DNA of 64,000 bases from Loktanella sp. 5RATIMAR09 (GCF_001419985.1 NZ_LJAL01000011.1:38030-102029); one strand, 5' to 3'. Counted from the stretch's first letter, positions 50,840 through 61,535 are shown. The notes: generated by a model from the letters alone, not told the origin. Translations and numbers: made by a program.

Positions 50840-52420
50840 ATGAAGACGATCTTTGTTCTTTTCGATTCGCTGAACCGTCTGGCGCTTGGCGCCTACGGCG
50901 GATCATCAATCGCGACTCCAAACTTTGACCGGTTCTCGAAAAAATCCGTGACCTTCGACAAGCACTATGTCGGCTCGCTGCCCTGCATGCCCGCGCGACG
51001 CGATATGCATACCGGTCGGCTGAATTTTACCCATCGCAATTGGGGGCCGCTGGAGCCGTTTGACGAAAGCTTCGCGCGAATACTAAGCACGAATAGTGTT
51101 TACACACATCTGATTTCTGACCATCTGCACTACTTTGAAAACGGCGGTTGGGGGTATGCAAACGCCTTTGACAGTTGGGATTTCGTGCGCGGTCAAGAGT
51201 ATGACGCACTGAAAGTCATGGTGCGTCCGCCGGTCGAACGCCTTCGTGAGCGCTTCGACGAGAGACACTACCCGCTGCACAAGTTGCCCGATGAGGGTGC
51301 AATCACACGGGGCAATACCGACAAGACTGCTTTTAAAAGGATGCGCGGGGCAATCACCGAAGAGTCCTTGACCGAGGAAGACGAATTCCCAACGGCCAGG
51401 TGCTTTGCAAAGGCATTCGATTTCCTCGACACTAACCGCGGCGAGGACGACTGGTTCTTGCAGCTTGAGTGCTTCGATCCTCACGAGCCGTTCGTTGCGC
51501 CAGAGCGATTTAGGGCGGCCTACGACACAGGCTACAACGGCAAAATACTCGACTGGCCGCTGTACGAGAAGAACGCCAATTCGCCCGAAGAGATCGCCGC
51601 TATTCGCGGCAACTACGCTGCGCTTGTCGCGATGTGCGACGAGTATTTCGGGCGGCTCTTGGATTACTTCGACGAGCACGATCTTTGGAAGGACACTGCG
51701 TTGGTCCTGACCACCGATCACGGTTTCCTTTTGTCCGAACACGATTGGTGGGCGAAAAACCGAATGCCCTACTACGAAGAGATCAGCCACATACCTTTGA
51801 TGGTCTGGCATCCAGATCACGACGCGAAGGCCGGCGAGCGGCGCCAATCGCTGACCCAGACTACTGACTTGATGCCCACTTTCCTCGAACTGCATGGCTG
51901 CACGGTCCCGAAAACCGTGACAGGTAGCTCGATCCTGCCAATGCTGAAAGACGACACGCCCAACCACGCGAGCCTGATCTTCGGCATGTTCGGCGGTCCG
52001 GTTGGCGTGACAGACGGTACTTACACTTACTACCGCTATCCAGAGGATTTGTCGGGCCAGAACCTGCATCTCTATACGCTGATGCCTGCCCACATGATCG
52101 ATCTCTTCGACATCGGCGAGCTGCAATCCAGTGAGTTGGCCCCACCGTTCAATTTTACCAAGGGCGCGCCGATGCTCAGGATGAAGCTTGACCCGAAAAA
52201 CACGCAGGTGGGTCAGGACGGCGACACCTTGGAGGATTGCGAGACCGCGCTTTACGACGTCGAGGCGGACCCGCAGCAGGAAAGCCCGCTGGATGACCCG
52301 GCCGTGGCAAAACGCCTGGAGGCAGAAATCGCACATCACTTCGCGCTGCATGACGCACCGCCCGAACTCTTTATGCATTTCGACTTGGCGCAACCGGATG
52401 TCGCGCTGGCGGGAGAATAA
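50840..52420 (+). CDS. Sulfatase (type I, formylglycine-dependent)
   Basis: From ATG 50840 the protein has 526 residues and no signal peptide. C49 lies in CMPARR, the CxPxR motif that is converted to formylglycine; metal-ligand aspartate D9 and the later TTDHGFLLSEHDWW block fit the alkaline-phosphatase-like sulfatase fold. It hydrolyses a sulfate ester in the cytosol. It is the first gene of an operon with a complete TTT transporter, so the substrate is probably a sulfated small organic acid. The frame is open from 50657 but overlaps the LysR gene there. Confidence 0.87.
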   Translation: MKTIFVLFDSLNRLALGAYGGSSIATPNFDRFSKKSVTFDKHYVGSLPCMPARRDMHTGRLNFTHRNWGPLEPFDESFARILSTNSVYTHLISDHLHYFENGGWGYANAFDSWDFVRGQEYDALKVMVRPPVERLRERFDERHYPLHKLPDEGAITRGNTDKTAFKRMRGAITEESLTEEDEFPTARCFAKAFDFLDTNRGEDDWFLQLECFDPHEPFVAPERFRAAYDTGYNGKILDWPLYEKNANSPEEIAAIRGNYAALVAMCDEYFGRLLDYFDEHDLWKDTALVLTTDHGFLLSEHDWWAKNRMPYYEEISHIPLMVWHPDHDAKAGERRQSLTQTTDLMPTFLELHGCTVPKTVTGSSILPMLKDDTPNHASLIFGMFGGPVGVTDGTYTYYRYPEDLSGQNLHLYTLMPAHMIDLFDIGELQSSELAPPFNFTKGAPMLRMKLDPKNTQVGQDGDTLEDCETALYDVEADPQQESPLDDPAVAKRLEAEIAHHFALHDAPPELFMHFDLAQPDVALAGE

Positions 52421-52456
52421 AACGAAACCAAATCGAAGTCTTATGGGAGGACAATC

Positions 52457-53458
52457 ATGAAACTTATAGGAACACTTAAAGGCACCCTTCTGGCGGGGGC
52501 CATTATGGCGGCGTCAGCCACCGCCGCTCTCGCGGAATTTCCCGAGCGCAACATCGAAATCATCCATCCCTGGGGGCCTGGCAATGCGATGGCCATGAGC
52601 CAGGTTGTTGCCAAGGCCATGGGCGAAGAGTTGGGCACCGATTTGCCGGTGATCTCACTGCCAGGCGCGGCAGGAACCAAGGCGCAAACGACGGCCATGG
52701 GAAGACCTGCCGATGGCTACACAATTTTTGACGGTTATGTTGCGCCGCTGGTTCTGCAACCAATCCTGGGCAACGCGGACTGGAGTTTCAACGACTTTAA
52801 GCCACTCAGCGCAGCCGTTGCGAACGCTTTCGCTATTGCGGGACAAGTGGACGAAACGCGTTGGTCCAGCTTCGAAGAGATGATGGCTTACTGCAAAGAA
52901 AATCGCGGTGATCTACGCTATTCCTCAGGTTCGCGGAACAACCTTCCGCATATGGTCATCGCAAAGGCCCTGCAGTCCTATGACTGTGTGGCTCAAAACG
53001 TCCCCTACACCCAGGACGGCAATGTCTTCAAAGACCTCGGTTCGGGAGTCTTGGACTTTTCATTTGTCAACGTGGGCAACTTCAGGACCAACCCCGACGA
53101 GGTAAAAATCCTACTGGTTCTCTCCGAACTGGAAAGCTCGAAAAAGGCCTTTCTCGGGGCACCCACCATTGACGAGCTTGACGTCGATCTTGGACTCTCG
53201 AACCTCGGGCCGATGGGCTGGACCTGGTGGATCGTTCACCCGGATACACCTGACGACGTGACGGAAGAACTGCGAAGCGCAATGGAGCGCGCAATGGCTC
53301 GTCCCGAGGTGATCGAAGCCGTTGAAGCGATAGGCTTTGTTCCGCTCTCCTGGGACCACACGAAATACGAGGAGATCGTGGGCGGAGTGGATGCGCAGCT
53401 CAACTCGATGGGCAATGCTTTGGCCTGGGAAGAAGAAGAACTTAAAAAGCTCAACTAA
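52457..53458 (+). CDS. tctC: TctC-type periplasmic binding protein (TTT transporter)
   Basis: The 333-residue exported protein has a GGAGG site, a signal peptide ending ALA, and the Bug/TctC pattern (NIEIIHPWGPGN; LPGAAGTKAQT; PADGYTI). It binds the substrate, usually a carboxylate, and passes it to TctAB. It follows the sulfatase by 36 bp. Confidence 0.88.
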   Translation: MKLIGTLKGTLLAGAIMAASATAALAEFPERNIEIIHPWGPGNAMAMSQVVAKAMGEELGTDLPVISLPGAAGTKAQTTAMGRPADGYTIFDGYVAPLVLQPILGNADWSFNDFKPLSAAVANAFAIAGQVDETRWSSFEEMMAYCKENRGDLRYSSGSRNNLPHMVIAKALQSYDCVAQNVPYTQDGNVFKDLGSGVLDFSFVNVGNFRTNPDEVKILLVLSELESSKKAFLGAPTIDELDVDLGLSNLGPMGWTWWIVHPDTPDDVTEELRSAMERAMARPEVIEAVEAIGFVPLSWDHTKYEEIVGGVDAQLNSMGNALAWEEEELKKLN

Positions 53459-53470
53459 GGAGATCGCACG

Positions 53471-53980
53471 ATGACATCGTCAAGAACGCTGAAGCTAGCT
53501 GCTCTCGGATTTCTTCTTGCTGTCATCGTGATTGTCTTTTGGCAGATTGAAACCGATCTCAAAGAACAGGGGATCGCCAGTGGCGGTCCCTACGACAACG
53601 CGGCTTCATATCCGTACTCGATAGCGGTTTTCGTGGGCGTTCTTCTGGTTCTTCAACTCGTGATAGAACTTCTTAACGACAAGGCCACTCCGCAGACAGA
53701 AGCGCCTGAAGCGGCGGAGGATATTCAACCATCGGACATACGTCGCGCCGGGATGATGCTCGCGATCTTTGCCGTCTATGTGATGGTTCTGACGACGATC
53801 GGATACCATCTCGCAACCGCCCCAATGATCTACGCCATCATGTGGGTTTGCGGAATGCGCAATCTCCTGAAGATAGCGATTTCATCCGTTGCCATAGCCA
53901 CGGGCTTCGCTTTCGTTTTCGAAGTTTTCCTGAATGTCGTCCTTCCGCTCGGCATTTGGAACATCTTTATCCCCTGGTAG
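53471..53980 (+). CDS. tctB: TctB-type small membrane subunit (TTT transporter)
   Basis: The 169-residue protein has four helices and the TctB end (VFEVFLNVVLPLG). It lies 12 bp after tctC and 7 bp before tctA. TctB supports the large permease in a secondary, cation-driven carrier. Confidence 0.82.
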   Translation: MTSSRTLKLAALGFLLAVIVIVFWQIETDLKEQGIASGGPYDNAASYPYSIAVFVGVLLVLQLVIELLNDKATPQTEAPEAAEDIQPSDIRRAGMMLAIFAVYVMVLTTIGYHLATAPMIYAIMWVCGMRNLLKIAISSVAIATGFAFVFEVFLNVVLPLGIWNIFIPW

Positions 53981-53987
53981 GTGCGCC

Positions 53988-55514
53988 ATGATCTTTGAAT
54001 TTCTATCCGCCGGGCTTGATGTCTTTCTATCGCCACTTGCCCTCGGTCTGACATTTGCCGGGATCATCATCGGCCTGGTTGTTGGCGCAATGCCTGGTCT
54101 TGGACCGCTTATGGGGATCATCCTGTTGCTCCCGGTGGCCATCGGTTTGCCACCTGTCCCGGCAATGGGTTTTCTCATCGCCATATTCGTCGGCGGTTCC
54201 TGTGGCGGGTCGATTTCTGCAATACTGTTACGCATTCCGGGCACACCGTTAGCGGCGGCGACGCTCTTTGATGGCTACCCAATGGCGCAAAAAGGCCGCG
54301 CCTCCGATGCCATTGGCATTGCCATCACCAGTTCGGCGATTGGCGGATTGATTGGCGGCGTTGTTCTGGTCTTTTGCGCCCCGATCTTAGCGAGCTTTGC
54401 TGCAAACTTCGCACCGCCCGAATATGCCATGCTGGCGATCATGGGGCTTTTCGCCATCGCGGTCATCTCTGGCGGCTCTATCATCAAGGGCCTTCTGGCG
54501 GGGAGCTTTGGTTTGCTCATCGCCACGGTGGGAACTGACTCATTTTCGACGGGTCTTCGCTTCACCTTCGGGTCGAACAACTTGCTGAACGGGTTTCATA
54601 TTGTGGCTGTCGTCGTAGGATTGTTCGCGATCTCTGAGATGGCCGCCCAGATGACAAAGCGGGACCTCTTGAAGACACCCGAAGTGAAGGTGGCGAGGCC
54701 CGGTTTGCAAACGATCGGACTAACGCTGAAGCATTATGGCAACTTGATCCGCTCCTCGGCGATCGGCACATTCTTTGGCGCCATCCCCGGCGCGGGCGGT
54801 GTGATCAGCTCCTTTACCAGCTACGCTGTGGCCAAGGCTGCGGCCAAACCAGGCGAGAAATACGGCGAAGGCGCAGAGGGCGGTATTGTTGCGACAGAAG
54901 CCGCAAATAACGCCACCGTAGGCGGCACGCTCGTGCCGACCCTGTCACTTGGCATTCCAGGAGACGCATCATCTGCAATGCTTTTGGGTGCACTCCTCAT
55001 CCTTGGCTTTGTCCCTGGGCCGGCCATGTTCGAGAATAATCCGGACGTCGTTGGAGGCATCTTCATGGTGTATCTGGCGTCTAACGTCTTCCTGCTTATT
55101 GCAGGAATCCTGTTAACGCCGGTCTTCGTCTATGTCTTGCGTGTCCCAAAAGTGTATTTGATCCCAAGCATATTGCTGCTCTGCTCAATTGGCACCTTTG
55201 CACTTCAGGCATCGGTCTTCGATCTGCAGGTCATGCTGGTATTCGGGCTGATTGGAATTCTCTTCCGGGCGGCTGACTATCCTCTGGCACCTGTTGTCAT
55301 TGGCATGATCCTTGGCCCTATCCTAGAGGCAAACTTTCGTCGCTCGCTGCTGATCTCGCGCGACGGGTATTGGATATTTCTTGACCGCCCAGTCTCGGCA
55401 ACACTTGTTGCGGTCAACGCACTTCTCTTGGCGGCGATGGTCTATCTCACAATCAAGCGGATGCGCGGTTCCAAAAAGAGCGACCTGGCAAAAGCGATGT
55501 CTGCGGAAGAATAA
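53988..55514 (+). CDS. tctA: TctA-type large membrane subunit (TTT transporter)
   Basis: From ATG 53988 the protein has 508 residues with about 12 helices and the TctA repeats: GLVVGAMPGLGPLMGIILLL, IPGTPLAAATLFDGYP and NNATVGGTLVPTLSLGIPGD. It carries the substrate across the inner membrane. It ends the operon sulfatase-tctC-tctB-tctA. Confidence 0.92.
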   Translation: MIFEFLSAGLDVFLSPLALGLTFAGIIIGLVVGAMPGLGPLMGIILLLPVAIGLPPVPAMGFLIAIFVGGSCGGSISAILLRIPGTPLAAATLFDGYPMAQKGRASDAIGIAITSSAIGGLIGGVVLVFCAPILASFAANFAPPEYAMLAIMGLFAIAVISGGSIIKGLLAGSFGLLIATVGTDSFSTGLRFTFGSNNLLNGFHIVAVVVGLFAISEMAAQMTKRDLLKTPEVKVARPGLQTIGLTLKHYGNLIRSSAIGTFFGAIPGAGGVISSFTSYAVAKAAAKPGEKYGEGAEGGIVATEAANNATVGGTLVPTLSLGIPGDASSAMLLGALLILGFVPGPAMFENNPDVVGGIFMVYLASNVFLLIAGILLTPVFVYVLRVPKVYLIPSILLLCSIGTFALQASVFDLQVMLVFGLIGILFRAADYPLAPVVIGMILGPILEANFRRSLLISRDGYWIFLDRPVSATLVAVNALLLAAMVYLTIKRMRGSKKSDLAKAMSAEE

Positions 55515-56009
55515 TACTTGAGGTCATATTTCAATGCGCACGTAGTGCGTTATTCTTGTCCGCACATTCAGAGATGAATAACCAACGACAAAACTTTGAG
55601 TTGGTCCACTTCTTCCAAGCGTTTGACAGCAGCTGGACATACGCACGTTCAATGCCAAGGGAGCAGAAGCGATCCTTGTCCTCGGCAGAAGCGGCGACTT
55701 TGCTCCAACTTACGGCAGCATTGCGTGCTTTGCTGAAGCTCGAGCGCAACGCCACATTTTCTGCACTAGGCTCTCTGCGGTCATGCGGCGACACCAAGAA
55801 GGATCCAGTTCAAGACTACCTGAATGTCGGCTTTCGGCTTCACAATCTGGCCTGTTCGTGGCCGCAGCGAATGTCGGCTCCCCGCCCATTTTGTTGGATG
55901 ACACGAACAGCCCAGAGCCGATCTTGACTGAGGTATCGTGATGCTGCGCCGCCGCCTGCCGAAGCGGACATGCGCTGCATGAGTTGAGCTCGCATGATGA
56001 GCGACGCGT
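55515..56009. other. Non-coding region between tctA and the autotransporter
   Basis: Nearly 500 bp with short open frames on both strands (for example 55556-55927 plus and 55531-55797 minus) that show no domain, signal peptide or consistent codon use. I see no gene or clear terminator. Confidence 0.5.
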
Positions 56010-59000
56010 TCAGAACGAGACTTGCCCGCCAAGCATGACAGACAGGCTGTTGTTGTCGCCCGGATTGTCGAAACCGGCAGAATAGGACGCCTCTCCGTAG
56101 AGCGAACCGCGCCCGTTGCCAAACCCGTGCCTGACACCCAGCCCCATCTCTCCGGTCCAGTCCTCGGCCTCAGAAATCACGGGGGTCCCCGCGACGATCG
56201 TGGTGATATCGTCGACCAGTTCCCGGGAGACCATTGCCGAACCGTAGAATGTGAACCCCTGACCAACGCTGTCAGCGGCAGATTCGGCATTGAGCCCCAG
56301 ACCCACCTGCAGGCTTTCCGCACTGTCCAGGCTGGTATCCAGCCCACCGCCGCTGGTGAAGTCGTCGAATGCGACCACCGTGTGGCTGACCTGCCCACGT
56401 GGGTTAAGATTCCAGCCGGTTCCGTTCAGCGAAATCCACTTGCCGATTTCCAGCGCGCTGGCATAGCCAGTACCATCTGTGCTGCTTTCGGTCCCGCCAG
56501 AAATCACCGTGCTATCAAAGACGTTGTACTGGACCTGGCCGTCAATATAGAAACCCGTGTTGCCGTACCAGGTCGCCGAAAGTCCCCCCGACAATGCGTC
56601 GGTGCTGATTGAAGCCGCGCCTGTATCGGATAAGAGATCCGTCTCTGCAGTGCCCCACGACAGGTTGGCGCCAACGACCAGTAGACCCGCATCCGACTGC
56701 ATCAGATCAAGATTCATCCCGCCGCGAAAACGCGTCTCTTCCATCTCACCGCGATAGGCCGTGCCAGAGGCACTTGGCGCAAAGCCCGACGAACCGGCAT
56801 CAATCATGAACCACGCGCCTCGGGTCTGCCCGAATGCGCTGTTCTCGCCTGTCATCGCAAAGCCCGCGCGCTTGTTCAGGCTTGGCAGATCACTTTGCAT
56901 CAAGAGAGAGGTGGCCAGTGCTTCAAGCCCCACCACCTCTGCGACGAATCCGCCATAGGCGCCGAGGACGAAATCACCACCGACCTGTGCAATGTCATAA
57001 TTGATGGCGCCAAAGGATAGTGGGGTCGCCAGCACAAAGGCATCCTCTGCCGCCGTTCCCGAGACCGAGGCGACAATAATGTCGTTGCCGCTGATACTTC
57101 CTGCGGAAACGTCCGAAACCACCACGGTTGTCGCGCCGCCGGTAACATCACCGTTGATGATGAAACGGTCTGCAGTGTCGCCGGTAAAGTCGACATCGAT
57201 CGCCAAGGTCCCGCCGCCGGAATAATCGCCGTTGACAGTGACAGTTTCGCCCGTGGTGCCATTCTGCATGTTGCTGGTGCCGGTGCCGGTGCTGGCGAAA
57301 TGCCCGCCGATGATCACCGAACTGCCCGAGTCCAGCGCCAGAAGGCCAGCATTGGAAAATACGCCTGCGCCACCCAAAGACACGTTCAGCGTGCCGCCGC
57401 CGACGGCGATATTCCCATCGTTGAGGATATCCTCATCCCCACTGCTGTCATTGTCGCCGATCAGGACACCGCCCGCATCGAAAAGCATTGTGGCCCCGGT
57501 CTGGTTCGTGATGCTTCCTGCATCACGCAGCACCCCACCAGCGCCGAGCGTGATTGTCGCGCCGTTGGTCAGCGAATTGCCGAGCCCTTCCAGCGTCGCA
57601 CCCGCGCCGATGGAGACACCGTCGGAACCGCTGGCGACCGTGATGGTTTGTGCCGACAGCGTATCGCCGTCCGAGACGGTTATCAGACCGGTCGCATTCT
57701 GGTTCAGCGTCGTGATACCCGATGTAGTGCCGGTTGTGGTCACAGTCCCGGCCCCGTCATTGACCAGCGATCCGGTCAGTATGCCTGCAAGCTCCAGCGT
57801 GCCAGTGTTGGCGACATCGCCACTGATCGTCCCGGTCGACTGTGCGGTGCCGGAATTGGTCAGGTTTCCGGTCAGGTCGCCGTCGCTCGCCACGGTGACG
57901 TTGCCGCCATCGTTGGTGACATTGCCAGTCACCATGCCGCCGATCTCAATTTGACCGTTGGTTTCGGCGGTGATGCCGGAGGTGAAGTCTCCGCTGCCCG
58001 CGACAAGTAGCCCACCTGTGACCGTGACGGCCCCGGTTACGCCGCTGGTAGGGTCGCCTGTATTGGCCTGGGTCTGGGTGAAGGTTCCACCTGTTATCTG
58101 CAACTCTCCGTCGATCGTCCCAGCAGAGGTGAAGGTGCCGCTATTGTTCACCACGTCGTCGGTCAGGGTCAGGCCTGACGCCAACGCAATGTCCGACCCG
58201 TTGTTGGTCAGATCGACAGAGGTGTCGCCCGAAATCAGTATGTTACCGCCATTGGCCAGCACCCCATCACTGAACGCGCCGCCCGACATTTCGAGAGCCC
58301 CGCCATTTTCAACGGTCACCAGACCATTCACCATACCGGCATTGTTCAGTGTCCCGCTGTCCAAGAGAATGCCATCCGCATCGCTGAACGTGGCGGTGGT
58401 GCCTACATTTACAGTCCCGTCGCCCAGGTCCAGGTCGGTTGTCAGAACCGCCGCACCATTGATGTTCACCGTGCCATCGCTCACGGTGAGCGTCGGGTTT
58501 ATCGTCGTCGATGCGTTGACATCAAAGACGGTATCGACGCCGCTCAACGTGACGGCCCCATCAAAAGTCCCACCATCGGCGACCAGTGCGGCGTCATTGG
58601 TCAGCGTTATGTCGTCCGATACAGTGCCTTCGTTGATCAGCGTCCCGCCAGTCAACGCCACGGTGCCATCGGTATCGTCGAGCGTGCCGCCAAAGTTGAC
58701 AGTCGTCGTCCCGCCGCTTTGGACAAGATCTGTCAGCAGAGTGTTTAAGGTGCTAATGTCAATAATCCCGCCTGTCATCGTGGTCGTGCCAATAGCCGAC
58801 GACCCATCGACATTGAACGTCCCCGTGCCGCTGACCGCGACATTCCCGCCAAAGCTGCCGCCGCTGGCAGTCAGGGCCCCGCCGCTGACCGCGATGTCAC
58901 TGGTGACGGTGCCGCCACCGTTGTTTTGGAGTTCGCCGCCGCTGATTTCCAACAGACCGTTCGTGTCGGTCAACGTCCCACCCGAGGCAACACGTGTCTC

Positions 59001-60974
59001 GCCGCCTGTCTGGTTGAAATTCGTGAGCAGCGTCACGCCGCCTGCCTCGATCAGGACATCGCCGCCGCCGTTGGTGAGGTTATCCGCCGTCGTGCTGGCA
59101 CGCATATTGAACGTCCCGTCATTGACGACGACATCTCCGAAACTCCCTCCAAAGCCGTTCAGAGTCCCACCGGTTGCGGGATTGCCGTCGTCGTCATCGA
59201 TCGTAAAGGTGCCGGTTACATCGCTGGCGCTATAGTTGTTAAAGGTCCCGCCGGACCCGTTGATCAGCACATCGCCCGCGACTGTGCCGGCGGGAATGCC
59301 ACTGTTGTCGCCATTGTGGAAGGTGCCATTGGTGACGGTCGCGGGGCCGGTCATCGTCCCGTCATTGTTGATGCTACCCCCCGTCATCTCCAGTGTCGCC
59401 GTAAGGTTGGTACCGGTATCGATATCGATCTGACCGCCGCTCGTGACCGAGGTTGCGACAGTGTCTGCGTTGATGTTCATGATGCCGCCGATCAAGACGA
59501 CATCGGCAAATGTACCCCCGTTGGCGTTCACCGTCCCATCGTCCATCGTCAACGTGCCGTTGACTGCGCTGTTCTGATTGTTGTCGAACTGCGCAGTATT
59601 GGCGATCAGCTGCACGGTACCGCCAATCGTCCCAGGGTCTGCGGGGGTACCGTTGGTAAACGTCCCATCCGACACAGTGACATTGCCGCCGATGGTGCCC
59701 GTATTTTCAAAATCGCCCGACAGGTTTGAGACACCGCCTGTCGTGCTGCCGGAAAACGCGATCGTACCACCGCCTGAGTTACCAATGAGCCCGGTCATCG
59801 TGCTGTTGCCCGACAGTGTCAGTTCCGCTGCTCCGCGATAGTTCATGACACCACTGCCCGAGACGACGCCGGAAATCTCCCGGTCCGTGGCGTCACCGAA
59901 CGTGAGGATGTTATTCAGGTTGATATTGCCAGTACCGAAGACCGCCCCGACCGTTTCGTCGTTTCCGGTCAGGATAAGTGTGCCCGCATTGCTGATGATG
60001 GCGGCATCATTAATGGCGTCACCATCCCCTGCGATATTTAGTGAAGCGGGAAAATTAGCGTTTGCCAGAATGCGAATATCAGTCGACGCGAGTGATCCGG
60101 TGAGAGTGACTTGTTCTCCGGCGACCGTTGTCACGCCTGTATAGGTGCTGTCACCTGACAGGGTCAGGTCGCTAAAGCTTCGCAGATTGCCGGCACCGGA
60201 AATGACCCCGCCATAAACCGAAGAGCTGCCGTTAAAACCCGTAGACAGCGTCCGGCCCGCATCGATCTCCGTTTCGCCGAAACCAGCAAATCCATTGATG
60301 TTGTTCGATGCGGAAACCTGTAATTTAGCCCCCGCATCCAATTGCACAGTGCCAGACGTGTTTGAAATCGCTGAGCTATTTGTTAGTTGCAAGGTGCCCT
60401 CTTGCACCGCCGTATCGCCCCGGTAGAGACCAAAGCCGTCCAGCACCAACGTGCCGCCGCCGGTCTTGATCAGATCGGAATCCGCAACACCGGCATCTTC
60501 GATCGACACATTAAGGGTGGCGGTGCCGGTATTGACGGCAATCTCTCCGGCACCGGCAACAAGCCTGATTTGATCGTTCTGGGTGCTGACCCCGTTCAGA
60601 ACATAGCCGTCGGTGTTGAAGGTGATGTTCGACACCTCCTGCAAACCCTGAACTGTGACCGTCCCAGCCGTACCCCCGAATGTCGCGTCACCGCCGGGCG
60701 TCCACGCTTCGTTCGTAGCGCCACCATCGGTCGTCCAGTTCGTCGTTGCGGCATCCCAGGTTCCCGATCCGCCCTCGACCGTACCGTTCACGGTCGCGCC
60801 GGCCCCGTCCCATTCCAGCGACTGTGAGAGTGCGATATCCGGCAGGATGACAGTTGTGGCTAGCGCAAAGCCGATACAAGGCGCGCAACTCGCCACGACA
60901 CCCTTGACTTTTGTCAGATGACCGCCGCGCAGAAAAGCTGATGTTTTACCGTTAGAATATTGTTTTTCCGTCAT
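56010..60974 (-). CDS. Giant autotransporter adhesin-like protein (type Va secretion)
   Basis: From ATG 60974 the protein has 1654 residues: an extended signal region (residues 1-52, charged, then hydrophobic with two cysteines), a passenger of about 1300 residues made of repeated beta-helix units rich in G, T, N, D and V (patterns such as GTFTNGTP, GGTFNNY, GTLNVSLGG), and a C-terminal beta-barrel of about 280 residues ending LGGQVSF with the required final phenylalanine. The barrel inserts in the outer membrane and exports the passenger. Function is probably adhesion or biofilm; no catalytic motif is visible. The frame upstream to 61205 is not needed. Confidence 0.85.
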   Translation of the reverse strand: MTEKQYSNGKTSAFLRGGHLTKVKGVVASCAPCIGFALATTVILPDIALSQSLEWDGAGATVNGTVEGGSGTWDAATTNWTTDGGATNEAWTPGGDATFGGTAGTVTVQGLQEVSNITFNTDGYVLNGVSTQNDQIRLVAGAGEIAVNTGTATLNVSIEDAGVADSDLIKTGGGTLVLDGFGLYRGDTAVQEGTLQLTNSSAISNTSGTVQLDAGAKLQVSASNNINGFAGFGETEIDAGRTLSTGFNGSSSVYGGVISGAGNLRSFSDLTLSGDSTYTGVTTVAGEQVTLTGSLASTDIRILANANFPASLNIAGDGDAINDAAIISNAGTLILTGNDETVGAVFGTGNINLNNILTFGDATDREISGVVSGSGVMNYRGAAELTLSGNSTMTGLIGNSGGGTIAFSGSTTGGVSNLSGDFENTGTIGGNVTVSDGTFTNGTPADPGTIGGTVQLIANTAQFDNNQNSAVNGTLTMDDGTVNANGGTFADVVLIGGIMNINADTVATSVTSGGQIDIDTGTNLTATLEMTGGSINNDGTMTGPATVTNGTFHNGDNSGIPAGTVAGDVLINGSGGTFNNYSASDVTGTFTIDDDDGNPATGGTLNGFGGSFGDVVVNDGTFNMRASTTADNLTNGGGDVLIEAGGVTLLTNFNQTGGETRVASGGTLTDTNGLLEISGGELQNNGGGTVTSDIAVSGGALTASGGSFGGNVAVSGTGTFNVDGSSAIGTTTMTGGIIDISTLNTLLTDLVQSGGTTTVNFGGTLDDTDGTVALTGGTLINEGTVSDDITLTNDAALVADGGTFDGAVTLSGVDTVFDVNASTTINPTLTVSDGTVNINGAAVLTTDLDLGDGTVNVGTTATFSDADGILLDSGTLNNAGMVNGLVTVENGGALEMSGGAFSDGVLANGGNILISGDTSVDLTNNGSDIALASGLTLTDDVVNNSGTFTSAGTIDGELQITGGTFTQTQANTGDPTSGVTGAVTVTGGLLVAGSGDFTSGITAETNGQIEIGGMVTGNVTNDGGNVTVASDGDLTGNLTNSGTAQSTGTISGDVANTGTLELAGILTGSLVNDGAGTVTTTGTTSGITTLNQNATGLITVSDGDTLSAQTITVASGSDGVSIGAGATLEGLGNSLTNGATITLGAGGVLRDAGSITNQTGATMLFDAGGVLIGDNDSSGDEDILNDGNIAVGGGTLNVSLGGAGVFSNAGLLALDSGSSVIIGGHFASTGTGTSNMQNGTTGETVTVNGDYSGGGTLAIDVDFTGDTADRFIINGDVTGGATTVVVSDVSAGSISGNDIIVASVSGTAAEDAFVLATPLSFGAINYDIAQVGGDFVLGAYGGFVAEVVGLEALATSLLMQSDLPSLNKRAGFAMTGENSAFGQTRGAWFMIDAGSSGFAPSASGTAYRGEMEETRFRGGMNLDLMQSDAGLLVVGANLSWGTAETDLLSDTGAASISTDALSGGLSATWYGNTGFYIDGQVQYNVFDSTVISGGTESSTDGTGYASALEIGKWISLNGTGWNLNPRGQVSHTVVAFDDFTSGGGLDTSLDSAESLQVGLGLNAESAADSVGQGFTFYGSAMVSRELVDDITTIVAGTPVISEAEDWTGEMGLGVRHGFGNGRGSLYGEASYSAGFDNPGDNNSLSVMLGGQVSF

Positions 60975-61535
60975 CTTTCCCTCAACGAATACATTTGAAA
61001 TTTTAGCTATTGGCAAATGGTTTCTGTAAGCCTCGTGCCGATAGCCCGTCATGATCAGCCGTACCCTTAGCTTTATTGCGCAAGGGACCTGCCATGCAAA
61101 CGCGGCGTCGGCACGTTCGGACTGGTGATGTCCGGAAAAAACGCCTGGCATAAAACCTTGCGGTTTCGACTGGGGCGCAAACCCATACCGCGGCGCCGAC
61201 GCCATCTATTTCTGATATTTCTTTTGACATCGAAGCTTACAACAATCCGAAAGTCGCATCCCTTTAAAGCATTGCGAACCATTTCGACCGTGTTGCCCGG
61301 ACATGAACGCGTTAGTAACCGCTCATGCATTTTAGTGACTTCGGTCTTATCGCCACTGATCTTCAAGCATTTTCTATAAACATTTCGTAAGCTTATCTGT
61401 CAATGGCTTATCTGACCCCAGAGTTTCGGAAAGCCTTTCAGCGCGATGGAATTGCCGCGTGTGTTCTTTGAAAAACGCACAGTTGATCGGGACGTAAGTC
61501 CCTGATTCAATTTCTTCCACAGGGAGGGATTTGCG
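60975..61535. other. Upstream region of the autotransporter
   Basis: About 560 bp without a supported gene. It should contain the autotransporter promoter, but I see no distinct operator. Confidence 0.5.

Noticed and set aside
51083..52393. 436-codon frame antisense to the sulfatase gene
   Set aside because: The sulfatase on the plus strand has full-length motifs and operon context; the antisense product has no domain features.
57232..59729. Long open frames on the plus strand (240, 236, 425 and 267 codons) opposite the autotransporter
   Set aside because: They are antisense to a highly repetitive, GC-rich passenger whose codon pattern keeps the opposite strand open; they lack ribosome sites and recognisable domains, and the products are low-complexity (P, V, S rich).
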